Below are positions 16,791 to 25,101 of a DNA stretch of 26,296 nt, piece by piece. The notes under the pieces were generated by a model. It saw only the letters and a list, made by a program, of their open reading frames with translations, searched no databases and was not told the origin of the DNA. Numbering within the stretch: the stretch's first letter is position 1; every line of letters starts with the position of its first letter. Origin of the DNA: Bacteroidota bacterium (GTDB lineage: Bacteria > Bacteroidota > Bacteroidia > B-17B0 > Aurantibacillaceae); NCBI GenBank assembly GCA_016711805.1, contig JADJSH010000029.1:1-26296 (forward strand), in the 5' to 3' direction. Position numbers and translations under genes: made by a program.

Positions 16791-17702
16791 TTAAAAACGG
16801 TATCCGAAACAATAACCTAAATAAATTTTTGGGTAATTACCATAATTTCTTGTCCCAATAGAGTTAGTAACTTCCAATGGTGTTGAATTAATTTGTCCAC
16901 CAATGGAGGCAAATATTTTAAAATTAAAATTAGGCGTTACTCTATACACCCAACCATTTGTTACTAAAATTGATAACTGATAGGCACTTGCTTTTTCGTA
17001 ATTCTTTTGATTATTGGTTGTATCCACTACATTCAAATAATCATAAGCCATATACTTTGTTAAAACTCCTACAAAATATTGTACTCGTTTGGTATTACGA
17101 GGCATATAATTAATTCCAAATCCTGCATCGTATTTTTTCTTGGCTCCATCTTTCGCATCTGCAATAAATAAATTTAAACCACCCATGCGTCTATTAAAAC
17201 TGTAGCCACCTAAAAACGATAAAGACATTTTTCCCTGAAACAAATCTCTGTCATACATCACGGTTACATCACCATTAGCTAAAGCCAAGGCATTGATGGA
17301 TATCATATTGCTATTTAAATAATATAAGTTATAATCTTTCTTCTCACCTTTTTTTCCTTTCGCGTAAGGATCATTTTTATCAAAAGGTTTTGGCGCTGCT
17401 GCTTCAATTGGCTTTTCTACAGGAGCAACAATAGCTGTAATTTTTGGTGCTAATGTAGCAGGATTATCATTAATCACTTCAGTGGTTCCATTTGAGTATT
17501 GGATTAACACCACATCCAATTTAGCTATCACATAGGTTGGACCTTCTAAATTATTGAAATCCTTGTATTTAATGTCTTTTAAATTGATTTCAGTTACCTT
17601 TCCTTTCAATTTACTTCCAGCAGTTGTGTACAATACATCCTGACTGTATGCTAAATTAGCAAACAAAAAAAAGGTGAATATGACTGAAAATATAAGGCGC
17701 AT
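16791..17702 (-). CDS. Predicted outer-membrane beta-barrel protein with small N-terminal domain (paralogue 1)
   Basis: Unrecognised family, 303 aa. A signal peptide (MRLIFSVIFTFFLFANLAYSQ) leads to a 50-residue beta domain, VLYTTAGSKLKGKVTEINL...VVLIQYSNGTTEVI, a proline/alanine/lysine-rich linker (about residues 90-125), and then amphipathic strands ending in YLGYCFGYRF with the terminal Phe typical of BAM substrates. The downstream gene has the same order of parts. Gene order and spacing suggest one transcript for both. The N-terminal domain is like those of short Bacteroidota proteins that begin V-x-x-x-x-G-x-x-x-x-G-x-V; function is unknown. Confidence 0.75.
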   Translation of the reverse strand: MRLIFSVIFTFFLFANLAYSQDVLYTTAGSKLKGKVTEINLKDIKYKDFNNLEGPTYVIAKLDVVLIQYSNGTTEVINDNPATLAPKITAIVAPVEKPIEAAAPKPFDKNDPYAKGKKGEKKDYNLYYLNSNMISINALALANGDVTVMYDRDLFQGKMSLSFLGGYSFNRRMGGLNLFIADAKDGAKKKYDAGFGINYMPRNTKRVQYFVGVLTKYMAYDYLNVVDTTNNQKNYEKASAYQLSILVTNGWVYRVTPNFNFKIFASIGGQINSTPLEVTNSIGTRNYGNYPKIYLGYCFGYRF

Positions 17703-17775
17703 TTAAAACAATTTAAGCAATGATAAAAATAGTGAATAAATACTGATATAAAAATAGATTTATTAGTATTCTACT

Positions 17776-17789
17776 CACATTAAAATGTG
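17776..17789. promoter_or_regulatory. 14-bp palindrome upstream of the aldehyde dehydrogenase gene
   Basis: CACATT-AA-AATGTG is a perfect dyad 47 bp before the ATG of the aldehyde dehydrogenase gene, in the 133-bp gap shared with the divergent outer-membrane pair. The place and symmetry fit a dimeric regulator's operator; no regulator gene is nearby and a single copy proves nothing. Confidence 0.25.
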
Positions 17790-17835
17790 GGATAATTAAG
17801 GCAATTTCATTAATTTAGTACACTTAAATTGAGCC

Positions 17836-19281
17836 ATGTTAAAACTTAAAAATTACATCAATGGTGAGTTAGTTGATCCTACCTCAAACCAACATATCGA
17901 AAACTACGATCCTTCTCGTGGCATCGTTTATTCATTAATACCAGACAGCGATGAGCGCGATGCTGAAAAGGCTATTGCTGCCGCTAAAGAAGCGTTTAAA
18001 ACCTGGAGTATTACTCCTAAAGAAACCCGCTCTAAATACTTATTAAAAATTGCATCGTTAATTGAAGAACAGTTAGACGAATTGGCAAAAGCAGAAAGCC
18101 TAGATAACGGAAAACCTTTACACTTAGCTAAATCAGTGGATATACCAAGAGCGGCTGCTAACTTTCATTTCTACGGAACGGGCATTTTGCATTATGCTGC
18201 TCATGCGCATAGCATGGAAGATACCGCTATTAATTATACTTTGCGTCAACCTGTTGGTGTTGCGGGCTGCATTTCTCCTTGGAATTTACCCTTGTATTTA
18301 TTCTCTTGGAAAATTGCACCGGCTTTAGCTGCCGGTTGCACCGTAGTTGCCAAGCCTTCTGAAATTACACCTATGACCGCGTATTTGCTTTCTGAAATTT
18401 GCATCAAAGCAGGTTTACCAAAAGGAGTTTTAAATATTGTACATGGTTACGGACATAAAGTTGGTAACGCTATTGTAAGTAGTACAGATGTGCCTTTGAT
18501 ATCCTTTACTGGCGGAACCAAAACAGGCGCAAGCATTGCCAGTATTGCTGCTCCTATGTTTAAAAAATTATCTTTAGAACTTGGTGGTAAAAATCCTAAC
18601 ATCATTTTTGCTGATTGCGATTACGATAAAATGCTTTCTACAACGATGTTATCGTCGTTTGCCAATCAAGGACAAATTTGTTTATGTGGTTCAAGAATAT
18701 TTGTTGAGCGTTCTATCTACGAAAAATTTAAAACCGACTTCGTAGCTAAAACTCAAAAGTTAACCGTTGGCGCACCGTTAGATGAAAAAACAAAAATTGG
18801 TGCGGTGGTTTCTAAACCTCACATGGAAAAGATTTTATCCTATGTAGAATTAGCAAAACAAGAAGGTGGAAAAGTATTATGTGGCGGCAAACAAGCAAGC
18901 GTTGGTGGAGAATTTGAAAACGGGTATTATTTAGAGCCTACCATCATCGAAAATTTATCTTACGATTGCCGCACTAACCAAGAAGAAATTTTTGGACCAG
19001 TTGTTACCATCATGCCATTTGATACGGAAGAAGAAGTTTTGAAATTTGCTAACTCTACGCAATACGGTTTAGCATCTGTATTATGGACACAAGACATTAC
19101 CAGAGCAAACCGCATGGCCATGGATTTACACACGGGTATTGTATGGATTAACTGTTGGTTATTACGCGATTTACGTACACCATTTGGTGGCGTTAAATCT
19201 TCAGGAGTTGGAAGAGAAGGTGGTTTTGAAGCATTAGACTTCTTTACTGAACCTAAGAATGTGTGTGTTAAATTAAAATAA
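17836..19281 (+). CDS. Aldehyde dehydrogenase, 2-aminomuconate-6-semialdehyde dehydrogenase (ALDH8A1/AMSDH) type
   Basis: A 481-aa NAD(P)-dependent aldehyde dehydrogenase. The oxyanion Asn is in SPWNLP (N150), the general base in LELGGKN (E248), the catalytic Cys in FANQGQICLC (C282), and EEIFGPVV and PFGGVKSSGVGREGG complete the fold. The stretches VDIPRAAANFHFY, ANQGQICLCGSRIFVERSIY and GIVWINCWLLRDLRTPFGG are close to the ALDH8A1/AMSDH branch, which oxidises 2-aminomuconate semialdehyde in 3-hydroxyanthranilate breakdown. A RidA-family protein three genes downstream could be the matching 2-aminomuconate deaminase, which supports this reading but does not prove it. The stop is 4 bp before thiL; the promoter is probably in the 133-bp gap upstream. 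Confidence 0.9.
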   Translation: MLKLKNYINGELVDPTSNQHIENYDPSRGIVYSLIPDSDERDAEKAIAAAKEAFKTWSITPKETRSKYLLKIASLIEEQLDELAKAESLDNGKPLHLAKSVDIPRAAANFHFYGTGILHYAAHAHSMEDTAINYTLRQPVGVAGCISPWNLPLYLFSWKIAPALAAGCTVVAKPSEITPMTAYLLSEICIKAGLPKGVLNIVHGYGHKVGNAIVSSTDVPLISFTGGTKTGASIASIAAPMFKKLSLELGGKNPNIIFADCDYDKMLSTTMLSSFANQGQICLCGSRIFVERSIYEKFKTDFVAKTQKLTVGAPLDEKTKIGAVVSKPHMEKILSYVELAKQEGGKVLCGGKQASVGGEFENGYYLEPTIIENLSYDCRTNQEEIFGPVVTIMPFDTEEEVLKFANSTQYGLASVLWTQDITRANRMAMDLHTGIVWINCWLLRDLRTPFGGVKSSGVGREGGFEALDFFTEPKNVCVKLK

Positions 19282-19285
19282 TAAG

Positions 19286-20332
19286 ATGTTAGAGAACACA
19301 GAAAGAACAGAGTTAACAACATTAGGAGAGTTTGGATTAATTAAACACTTAACCGAACACGTGGAAATACATAACGATTCATCCATCAAAGGAATTGGTG
19401 ATGATGCGGCCGTTATAAAATATAATGGAGAAAAACACACTTTAGTTTCTACTGACATGTTAGTAGAAGGCGTGCACTTTGATTTAACGTATGTGCCTTT
19501 AAAACACTTAGGATACAAATCTATTATTGTTAACTTATCGGATATTTGTGCAATGAATGGCACGCCAAAACAAGTCACTGTTAGCATTGCAGCCTCTAAC
19601 CGTTTTTCGGTAGAAGCCTTGGAAGAATTATATGCAGGGATGATTTTTGCATGTAACAAATACAATGTGGATTTAGTTGGCGGAGATACCACTTCAACAA
19701 CAAGTGGTTTAGTTATAAGCGTAACAGTTATTGGCGAAGCAAACAAAGAAGATATTGTTTACCGTAATGGTGCTAAAGAAAAAGATTTATTATGTGTGAG
19801 TGGCGACTTAGGTGGCGCTTACATGGGCTTACAAATTTTAGAAAGAGAGAAATTTGTATTTAAAGATAATCCAAATGTACAACCTGATTTAGTAGGTAAC
19901 GATTATATTTTAGAGCGTCAGTTAAAACCAGAAGCACGTGTAGACATTGTTGAATTATTAAAAGGCTTAAACATTAAACCAACGAGCATGATTGATGTGA
20001 GCGATGGCTTAGCTTCTGAATTAATGCACCTTTGCACACAAAGCGAATTAGGTTGCGAATTGTATGAAGAAAAAATTCCTTTAGATCCACAAACATTTGA
20101 TACAGCTCGTGAATTTAATTTAGACCCAACGGTTTGCGCCCTAAGTGGCGGCGAAGATTACGAATTGTTATTTACCATTTCGATGGCGGATTATGATAAA
20201 ATTAAACACTTACCTGATTTTACCATTATTGGACACATGACACCAAAAGCAAGTGGCATTAACCTAATTGCCAAAGCAGGAACCTCGCACCCCATACAAG
20301 CACAAGGCTGGAATGCTTTTAAACAAAACTAA
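19286..20332 (+). CDS. thiL: Thiamine-monophosphate kinase
   Basis: ThiL phosphorylates thiamine monophosphate to the coenzyme thiamine diphosphate with ATP. The 348-aa chain has GIGDDAAV (37-43), STDMLVEGVHFDL (55-67), YKSIIVNLSDICAMNGTPK, a GGDTTST loop, VSGDLGGAYMGL, IDVSDGLASEL and CALSGGEDYELLF, all typical ATP/Mg sites of the PurM-like superfamily. It lies 4 bp after the aldehyde dehydrogenase gene and 1 bp before the small lipoprotein gene. No other thiamine gene is in view, so its place in this unit looks incidental. Confidence 0.96.
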   Translation: MLENTERTELTTLGEFGLIKHLTEHVEIHNDSSIKGIGDDAAVIKYNGEKHTLVSTDMLVEGVHFDLTYVPLKHLGYKSIIVNLSDICAMNGTPKQVTVSIAASNRFSVEALEELYAGMIFACNKYNVDLVGGDTTSTTSGLVISVTVIGEANKEDIVYRNGAKEKDLLCVSGDLGGAYMGLQILEREKFVFKDNPNVQPDLVGNDYILERQLKPEARVDIVELLKGLNIKPTSMIDVSDGLASELMHLCTQSELGCELYEEKIPLDPQTFDTAREFNLDPTVCALSGGEDYELLFTISMADYDKIKHLPDFTIIGHMTPKASGINLIAKAGTSHPIQAQGWNAFKQN

Positions 20333-20333
20333 A

Positions 20334-20674
20334 ATGAACAAATTATTTCTTATTCTACTAACTGCTATGACGTTATTGTCGTGCGACAGTAAAAAAACAA
20401 GCATTGCTGGAACCGTTGTAAATGCTACAACTGGCGAGCCTGTACCAAATGTATTGATAAGCTATGTGCAATGTAAAGAGAACGGAGATGATTGTACAGA
20501 AATTATCATCGGGCAAATGTACACCTTGCAAGACGGTACGTTTAAGATAGATCAAAAACGTGCTAGTAAATCCAGAACACGTTGGATAACGGTACACAGC
20601 GGAACAAAAAAATAGCACAATTTGATAATGTGGGATTGACTGATAAAAGCATTACCATTCCTGTAACACCATAA
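20334..20674 (+). CDS. Small lipoprotein with carboxypeptidase-regulatory-like (CarbopepD) fold, one frameshift
   Basis: ATG at 20334 directly follows thiL. A lipoprotein signal (MNKLFLILLTAMTLLSC, Cys17) leads to SIAGTVVNATTGEPVPNVLISYVQC, the opening of a carboxypeptidase-regulatory-like beta sandwich, and YTLQDGTFKI. As written the frame stops at a TAG after GTKK (20613-20615). One more A in the A7 run at 20606-20612 extends it to KKIAQFDNVGLTDKSITIPVTP and a TAA at 20672-20674, a natural end for this fold, about 113 aa. It is probably an exposed or periplasmic lipoprotein of unknown role. Confidence 0.72.
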
Positions 20675-20701
20675 ACTATTATAAATTCAAAACTTAATGA
20701 T

Positions 20702-21124
20702 ATGAGCACAGAAAATTCAATTGAATCATCAAAAGCACCAGAGCCAGTAGGATTATATCCACACGCACGCCGTGTTGGTAATTTATTATTTTTAAGTGGT
20801 GTTGGTCCACGTGAGCGTGGTACTAAAAAAATACCAGGTGTAGAATTAGATGAAAATGGAAACATAACTTCTTATGATATTGCTGCACAATGCCATAGTG
20901 TGTTCCGTAACATTAAATATATTCTAGAAGACTCTGGTAGCAGCTGGGATAAAATTGTGGATGTACAAGTGTTTTTAACGAACATGAAAGACGATTTTAA
21001 AATTTATAATGCTTTGTGGGCTGAGTACTTTAAAGAAAATCCTCCTTGCCGAACTACAATTGAAATTAATTGCTTACCAACCCCAATTGGGATTGAGTTA
21101 AAGGTAATTGCGACGATTGATTAA
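20702..21124 (+). CDS. RidA/YjgF-family protein, 2-aminomuconate deaminase-like
   Basis: A 140-aa RidA fold: YPHARRVGNLLFLSGVGPRERG, DIAAQCHSVFRNIKYILEDSGSSWDKIVDVQVFLTNM, and PPCRTTIEINCLPTPIGIELKVIA; the arginine of CRTT is the catalytic residue of RidA enzymes. RidA proteins hydrolyse enamines and imines. The N-terminal extension APEPVGLYPHARRVG and the PPCRTT..LPTPI..E pattern are those of the branch annotated as 2-aminomuconate deaminase, and the aldehyde dehydrogenase upstream is of the preceding step's type. The pathway assignment is inference; housekeeping enamine deamination is the alternative. Confidence 0.88.
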   Translation: MSTENSIESSKAPEPVGLYPHARRVGNLLFLSGVGPRERGTKKIPGVELDENGNITSYDIAAQCHSVFRNIKYILEDSGSSWDKIVDVQVFLTNMKDDFKIYNALWAEYFKENPPCRTTIEINCLPTPIGIELKVIATID

Positions 21125-21147
21125 TTGATAAAAATAACATTCATATA

Positions 21148-21994
21148 ATGCAAAGACCTCAAACTATTCAAATTTTTCTACCTGATGGAAATCCAACAAG
21201 CATTAAAATAGCGGATTTAACTAACAGAATGATGACTGCTGTTCTTTTTCCAAGAAACAAATTAGTTGAAGTTGGAGTAAGAGACGAAGTTAAAAAATAT
21301 GGTGTATATTTTTTATTCGGATATAGTGATGAAAAAGCTAAGCCAATTTGTTATATCGGAGAAACTGAGGACTGTTATGAAAGAATTAAAACTCACAACA
21401 AGAATAAAGACTTTTGGTATCATGCAATAGTTATAACTTCTAAATCAAATACATTTACAAAATCACATGTAAAATATTTAGAATACCTGTGTATTAAAAA
21501 TGCAAATGAAATCAGCCGTTTTGATACGGAAAATTTAGCTACCCCTGCTAAACCATATATTACTGAAAGTATGGAGGCTGATTTATTAGATAATTATGAT
21601 ACTGTAAAAATACTTTTAGCTACATTAGGTTATCCAATATTCGAAGAAATTAAAAAATCATTAGAAAAGAAAAAAGAAATACTTTTTTGTAAAGGAAAAG
21701 ATGCGAGTGCAGAAGGAGATATGGTTGATGATGGCTTCGTAGTTTTTAAAGGCTCAGTTGCTAATAGAGAAGAATCTAATACTGCTGGAACATGGAGTTG
21801 CGGAATGAGAAAAAAAATTAGTTGATAGTCAAATTTTAGTTGAAGAAAATGGAGTATATATTTTCCCTGAAGATTACTTATTTGGGTCTCCAAGTTCAGC
21901 CGTGCTTCTGTTTTAGGAAGAAGGGCAAATGGGTTGGACAGAATGGAAAAATAAAGAAGGAAAACCATGGATAAATTTTTCAGAACTGGTTTAA
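21148..21994 (+). CDS. GIY-YIG nuclease with C-terminal DUF4357-like domain (three frameshifts near the 3' end)
   Basis: The N-terminal part has the GIY-YIG signature in the form KYGVYFLFG (about residues 50-58) and CYIGETEDCYERIKTH (68-83), followed by a helical region and LATPAKPYI. From about residue 185 a DUF4357-like domain begins (DDGFVVFKGSVANREESNTAGTW). As written the frame stops at a TGA after MRKKIS. Dropping one A from the A8 at 21810-21817 continues with LVDSQILVEENGVYIFPEDYLFGSPSS; two more indels, near 21900 and 21931-21936, lead to GRRANGWTEWKNKEG and a TAA at 21992-21994. The domain pair occurs in many stand-alone bacterial proteins whose role is unknown. Three breaks within 130 bp could mean sequence error or decay. 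Confidence 0.8.
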
Positions 21995-22028
21995 CTGAAA
22001 TCACAGAAAAATAGTTCAATAATTGTAA

Positions 22029-22423
22029 ATGCCCAATCCCTCGCCCATATAGCCCTAGTAGTCAAGGATTACGATGAAGCTATTCAGTTTTATACTGAAA
22101 CCTTACATTTTACTTTAGTGGAAGATAAAGTGATGAGTGCAACCAAACGTTGGGTAATGGTAGCGCCACCAGGCAGAACAGGAACTACTTTATTATTAGC
22201 ACAAGCCAGTAACGAGGAACAAAAAAGCAGAGTTGGTAACCAAACTGGAGGACGTGTATTTTTATTTTTATATACAGACGACATACAAAGAGATTATAAA
22301 AACTTACTCGATAAAAAAGTAAAGATTGTTCGTGAATTAGAAAATCAGCCACATGGCAAAGTGCTAGTTTTTGCTGATTTGTATGGTAATTTGTGGGATT
22401 TGATAGAGCCTAGTGCAGTTTAG
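22029..22423 (+). CDS. VOC/glyoxalase-family protein
   Basis: A single vicinal-oxygen-chelate module of about 131 aa: HIALVVKDYDEAIQFYTETL at the start, RWVMVAPPG, LLLAQASNEEQ, GGRVFLFLYTDDI, and the C-terminal FADLYGNLWDLIEP. The first His and the last Glu are in the positions of VOC metal ligands. The frame is open upstream of the first GTG (22118) but has no in-frame ATG; one more C in the C3 at 22032-22034 joins it to ATG 22029 and gives MPQSLAHIA, so the start carries a frameshift. The substrate is unknown. The stop codon lies within the left arm of the palindromic element. Confidence 0.85.
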
Positions 22424-22553
22424 CCACATAGGCACATAGTTTAAAAAATAAAAGGATAAATTAAAAAAGTAAACATAGTATGGAAGCGACGCTTCCGCTA
22501 TGTTTACCTTATACCAAGTAATTAAACAAAACCCTATGTTTCTATGTGGTTAA
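22420..22553. repeat. Imperfect palindromic element with an internal perfect hairpin
   Basis: The outer arms are TTTAGCCACATAG (left, 22419-22431) and CTATGTGGTTAAA (right, 22542-22554), complementary with one mismatch; each is backed by a second CACATAG/CTATGT copy. In the centre 22469-22507 has arms GTAAACATAG and CTATGTTTAC around an inner GGAAGC-GAC-GCTTCC stem. No transposase is encoded. It looks like a REP- or MITE-like mobile palindrome or a strong RNA hairpin; its left arm includes the stop codon of the VOC gene. Confidence 0.6.
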
Positions 22554-22827
22554 AAGCCTTACCGGGTGTTTTTTCTTCTTTTTTGGAATTTTCTTATACA
22601 CACGTCAGGGTTTTCCACAGTCAATCATTCATTCTTTTAATAGCGATCGCCTTATATTAATAGTTCAAGCTCTGTTCATCCTTCATCCAAGCGGAAATAG
22701 CGGAAAACGTGGTTGGTACAAAAATTCCAATAATCCTCACAATCCAAATACTACAAATCCTGGTATTCAGGAAAATCAAAAGGAAGAGGGCATAAATAGT
22801 AAATTTCTTATCTTAGGTCAAGAATAA
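22546..22827 (+). other. Doubtful short ORF or remnant between the palindrome and the dioxygenase gene
   Basis: This stretch keeps an open frame of 93 codons from a GTG inside the right palindrome arm. Its second half (HPSGNSGKRGWYKN, then NPHNPNTTNPG) resembles the Asn/Pro/Gly-rich ends of small secreted Bacteroidota proteins, but no signal peptide or ribosome-binding context fits the first half. I regard it as a remnant of a small gene or a chance frame. Nothing else is seen in 22554-22868. Confidence 0.22.
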
Positions 22828-22868
22828 TACATGATAAATTTCCGAACTTTACTAAGTAAATTAGTAAC

Positions 22869-23752
22869 ATGGAACGTAAGGAATTTATAAAATCAGTATT
22901 AGGACTAGCCGCTATGACAACATTAGGAGATTTAAAATCGTTTGCCGATAACTTGCAAGAGCAAGATGAAACAATGCCTGTATTATTTATAGGACATGGG
23001 TCGCCGATGAATGCTATTGAGGATAATGAATTTACAAAGGGCTGGAAAGCCATTGCTAAAACAATTCCTAAACCAAAAGCCATTTTATGTATTTCAGCAC
23101 ATTGGGAAACCAACGGTACTTTTGTAACCAATATGGAAAAACCAAAAACCATTCACGATTTTGGTGGCTTCCCTCAAGCTTTATTTGATGTGCAATATAC
23201 AGCGCTAGGTAGCAAATGGTTAGCTGATGAAACAAAAAAAATAATCACATCAACTACGGTTGGCTTAAATGAAGATTGGGGTTTAGATCATGGAACTTGG
23301 AGCGTTGTAAGACCAATGTTTCCAGACGCTAGTATTCCTGTTATTCAATTAAGTTTAGATTATACTAAAGACACTCAATACCATTATGATTTAGCAAAGC
23401 AATTAGTAGGCTTAAGAAAAAAAGGAGTCTTAATTATTGGAAGTGGAAATATGGTACATAATTTTCAATATGCTAGATTTACGGGTGATTTTAACGCGCA
23501 TTTTGGTCACGATTGGGCTTTAGAAGCTAACGAAAGTTTCAAGAAATTAATTTTAGAAAACGATGTAAAGTCCTTGGTAAATTATAAAACCTAGAGCAAA
23601 GCCTTGCAGTTATCATCGCCATCTCCTGATCATTATTTACCAATGATTTATAGTATTGCTCTGCGTGGTAAAAACGAAAAGTATCGTACTTTAATGATGC
23701 GGTTGTGGGAGGTTCTTTTTCTATGACTTCTTTGCAAATTGATAAGGCGTAA
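22869..23752 (+). CDS. ygiD: LigB/YgiD-type class III extradiol dioxygenase (4,5-DOPA dioxygenase-like) with in-frame amber and frameshift
   Basis: Zinc- or iron-dependent dioxygenase family. FIGHGSPMNAI (residues 40-50), CISAHWETNG, HDFGGFPQALFDVQY, DWGLDHGTWSVVRPM, QLSLDY and IIGSGNMVHN supply the metal-binding histidines and the family core. Residues 1-22 (MERKEFIKSVLGLAAMTTLG) look like an export or twin-arginine-like leader, common in Bacteroidota copies. A TAG at 23592-23594 stops the frame after NYKT, but SKALQLSSPSPDHYLPMIY follows in the same frame and is the expected next block, so a leucine codon has apparently become TAG. A later indel near 23680-23690 joins FNDAVVGGSFSMTSLQIDKA and the TAA at 23750-23752. 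Intact relatives are about 280-295 aa, equal to the restored length. Confidence 0.85.
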
Positions 23753-23756
23753 AAAA

Positions 23757-23789
23757 TGGAACGCAGATAACACAGATGAGACTGATTAA
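23757..23789. repeat. CAGAT-type short repeat remnant
   Basis: CAGAT, CAGAT and CTGAT follow each other with a 9-nt period (GCAGATaac.ACAGATgag.ACTGATTaa). Similar strings of ACACAGATT/ACACGGATT type recur between genes in many Bacteroidota genomes by general recollection. Only one copy is in this window. Confidence 0.35.
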
Positions 23790-23799
23790 AAATGATTTT

Positions 23800-24458
23800 A
23801 TGATGAAGAAATTATATATAGTAACGACTTATATTATATTTTTAAGGAACCTAAAATAAAATCGGCTAATCCACTAGTCATTATTTTAATGCACGGTGTT
23901 GGTAGTAACGAGAAAGATTTATTTTCGTTTGCACCGCAACTGCCTGATAGTTTTTTAGTGATTTCGTTACGAGCACCTATTACCATTGGTACTGATAGTT
24001 ATGCTTGGTATCATTTAACTTTCGAAAACGGAAAACGTATCGGCAATGCTATTGAAGCCGAAGCCAGTCGTTTAATGATTATACAATTTATGAATCAATT
24101 AAAAACAAAACATGCTTTTAATGAGAAACGAATTTACTTATGCGGTTTTAGTCAAGGTTCCATTATGGCATATAGCATTGGGTTAACTGTTCCCGAAAAA
24201 ATTAAAGGCATTGCCGTCATGAGCGGACGATTATTAGAGGAAGTGAAACCTCTTATTTCTTCAAAAGAAAAAATTAAAAACTTAAATGTATTTGTCTCCC
24301 ACGGCACAAATGATAATATCATTCCTGTAAACGAAGCGCGCACCTCTGTAGCGTATTTAAAAACTCTAGGCATTACACCTTTATTTAAAGAATATCCTGA
24401 AGTTCATACGATTAGTCCCACTATGTTTGCAGATATGCTGCTATGGTTGGAGAAATAA
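23800..24458 (+). CDS. Phospholipase/carboxylesterase-type alpha/beta hydrolase
   Basis: About 210 aa restored. HGVGSNEKDLFSF carries the oxyanion HG motif, GFSQGS is the nucleophile elbow (Ser), SHGTNDNIIPVN supplies Asp, and EVHTIS the catalytic His: a complete triad of the abhydrolase_2 family. It is probably a cytoplasmic esterase or lysophospholipase. The region before MHG is also coding in the same frame (NDLYYIFKEP..KSANPLVIIL), but has no ATG; two fewer bases in the TA repeat at about 23811-23819 would join it to ATGATG at 23800. As written only the internal ATG at 23889 is usable and it would cut off the first strand. A CAGAT repeat remnant lies just upstream. Confidence 0.82.
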
Positions 24459-24553
24459 ACTCCATAAGATTTCATTCTTAAAATTTGAAATAAAAAGCAA
24501 GTTGTATATTGTATATAACTTATAAATTATTGTTTTCAAACAAATTAAATCCT

Positions 24554-25068
24554 ATGGAAAACCAAGACAACCAAAACAATCAAGAAACTACTCCTGCAGT
24601 AGCAGTTGAAAACAATGAGCAACCACAAATGACTCCAGTTGATTTAATTGATGTAGAACAACAACTAGAGCAATTTAGAACGAACCAAAATTTACCATTG
24701 GGCTTTGGGTGCATTTGATTCCAGCAGTAATTGGTGCAGTTCTTTGGGCAACAATTACAGTGCCTACTGAGTATCAAATTGGATATGGCCATTATTAGGG
24801 TTTATTGTTTGGCTTTGCTAATGAATGTGGGAAAAGGTGTTGGTCAAATTTTTGGTATTACTGGTGCTGTCTGCATTGTTTGGTGTGTGTTAGGAAGGCT
24901 CTTTAGCATTGTTGGCTTTGCCAAATCTGAGTTAGGATGTTCGATCTTTTTCTATGATTGATTATAGCAGTTCCAAGCATCATGATGGAAGCATTTAGTC
25001 CGTTAGATATTTTATTTTACGGTTTAGCAGTTTACCAAGGGTATAAAATTTCTTTTAGAGTAGCTTAA
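24554..25068 (+). pseudogene. Small polytopic membrane protein, broken by at least four frameshifts
   Basis: ATG 24554 starts a Gln/Asn-rich soluble tail (MENQDNQNNQETTPAVAVEN) leading to VDLIDVEQQLEQFRTNQNLP. From 24704 on the protein can be followed only by changing frame: GALIPAVIGAVLWATITVPTE, then YQIGY, GLLFGFA, GKGVGQIFGITGAV, VLGRLFSIVGFA, and finally SPLDILFYGLAVYQGYKISF with a TAA at 25066-25068. This restored order is a two- or three-helix membrane protein of a family seen in Bacteroidota and other phyla with AIxVG..VG-like helices; function is unknown. The breaks are at about 24704, 24790, 24880-24920 and 24950-24980. Sequence error is likelier than decay because the parts are all present and in order. 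Confidence 0.65.
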
Positions 25069-25101
25069 CAAAACTATTGAATAAATTTTTCTATAACATA
25101 T

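Noticed and set aside
18960..19746. Minus-strand open frames opposite the aldehyde dehydrogenase and thiL genes
   Set aside because: They lie wholly opposite strongly conserved genes and show no recognisable protein features.
20373..20865. Minus-strand frames opposite the lipoprotein and RidA genes
   Set aside because: Both are shadows of clear plus-strand genes.
21148..21994. GIY-YIG homing endonuclease in a mobile intron
   Set aside because: The domain pair with DUF4357-like C-terminus is a stand-alone chromosomal type; there are no intron or intein boundaries around it.
21630..22019. Minus-strand frame opposite the end of the GIY-YIG gene
   Set aside because: It is open only because the plus-strand gene is AT-rich; it has no recognisable domain and covers the coding tail of the nuclease.
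22643..22650. GCGATCGC octamer (cyanobacterial HIP1-like)
   Set aside because: A single copy in a clearly Bacteroidota context; no sign of a repeated motif.
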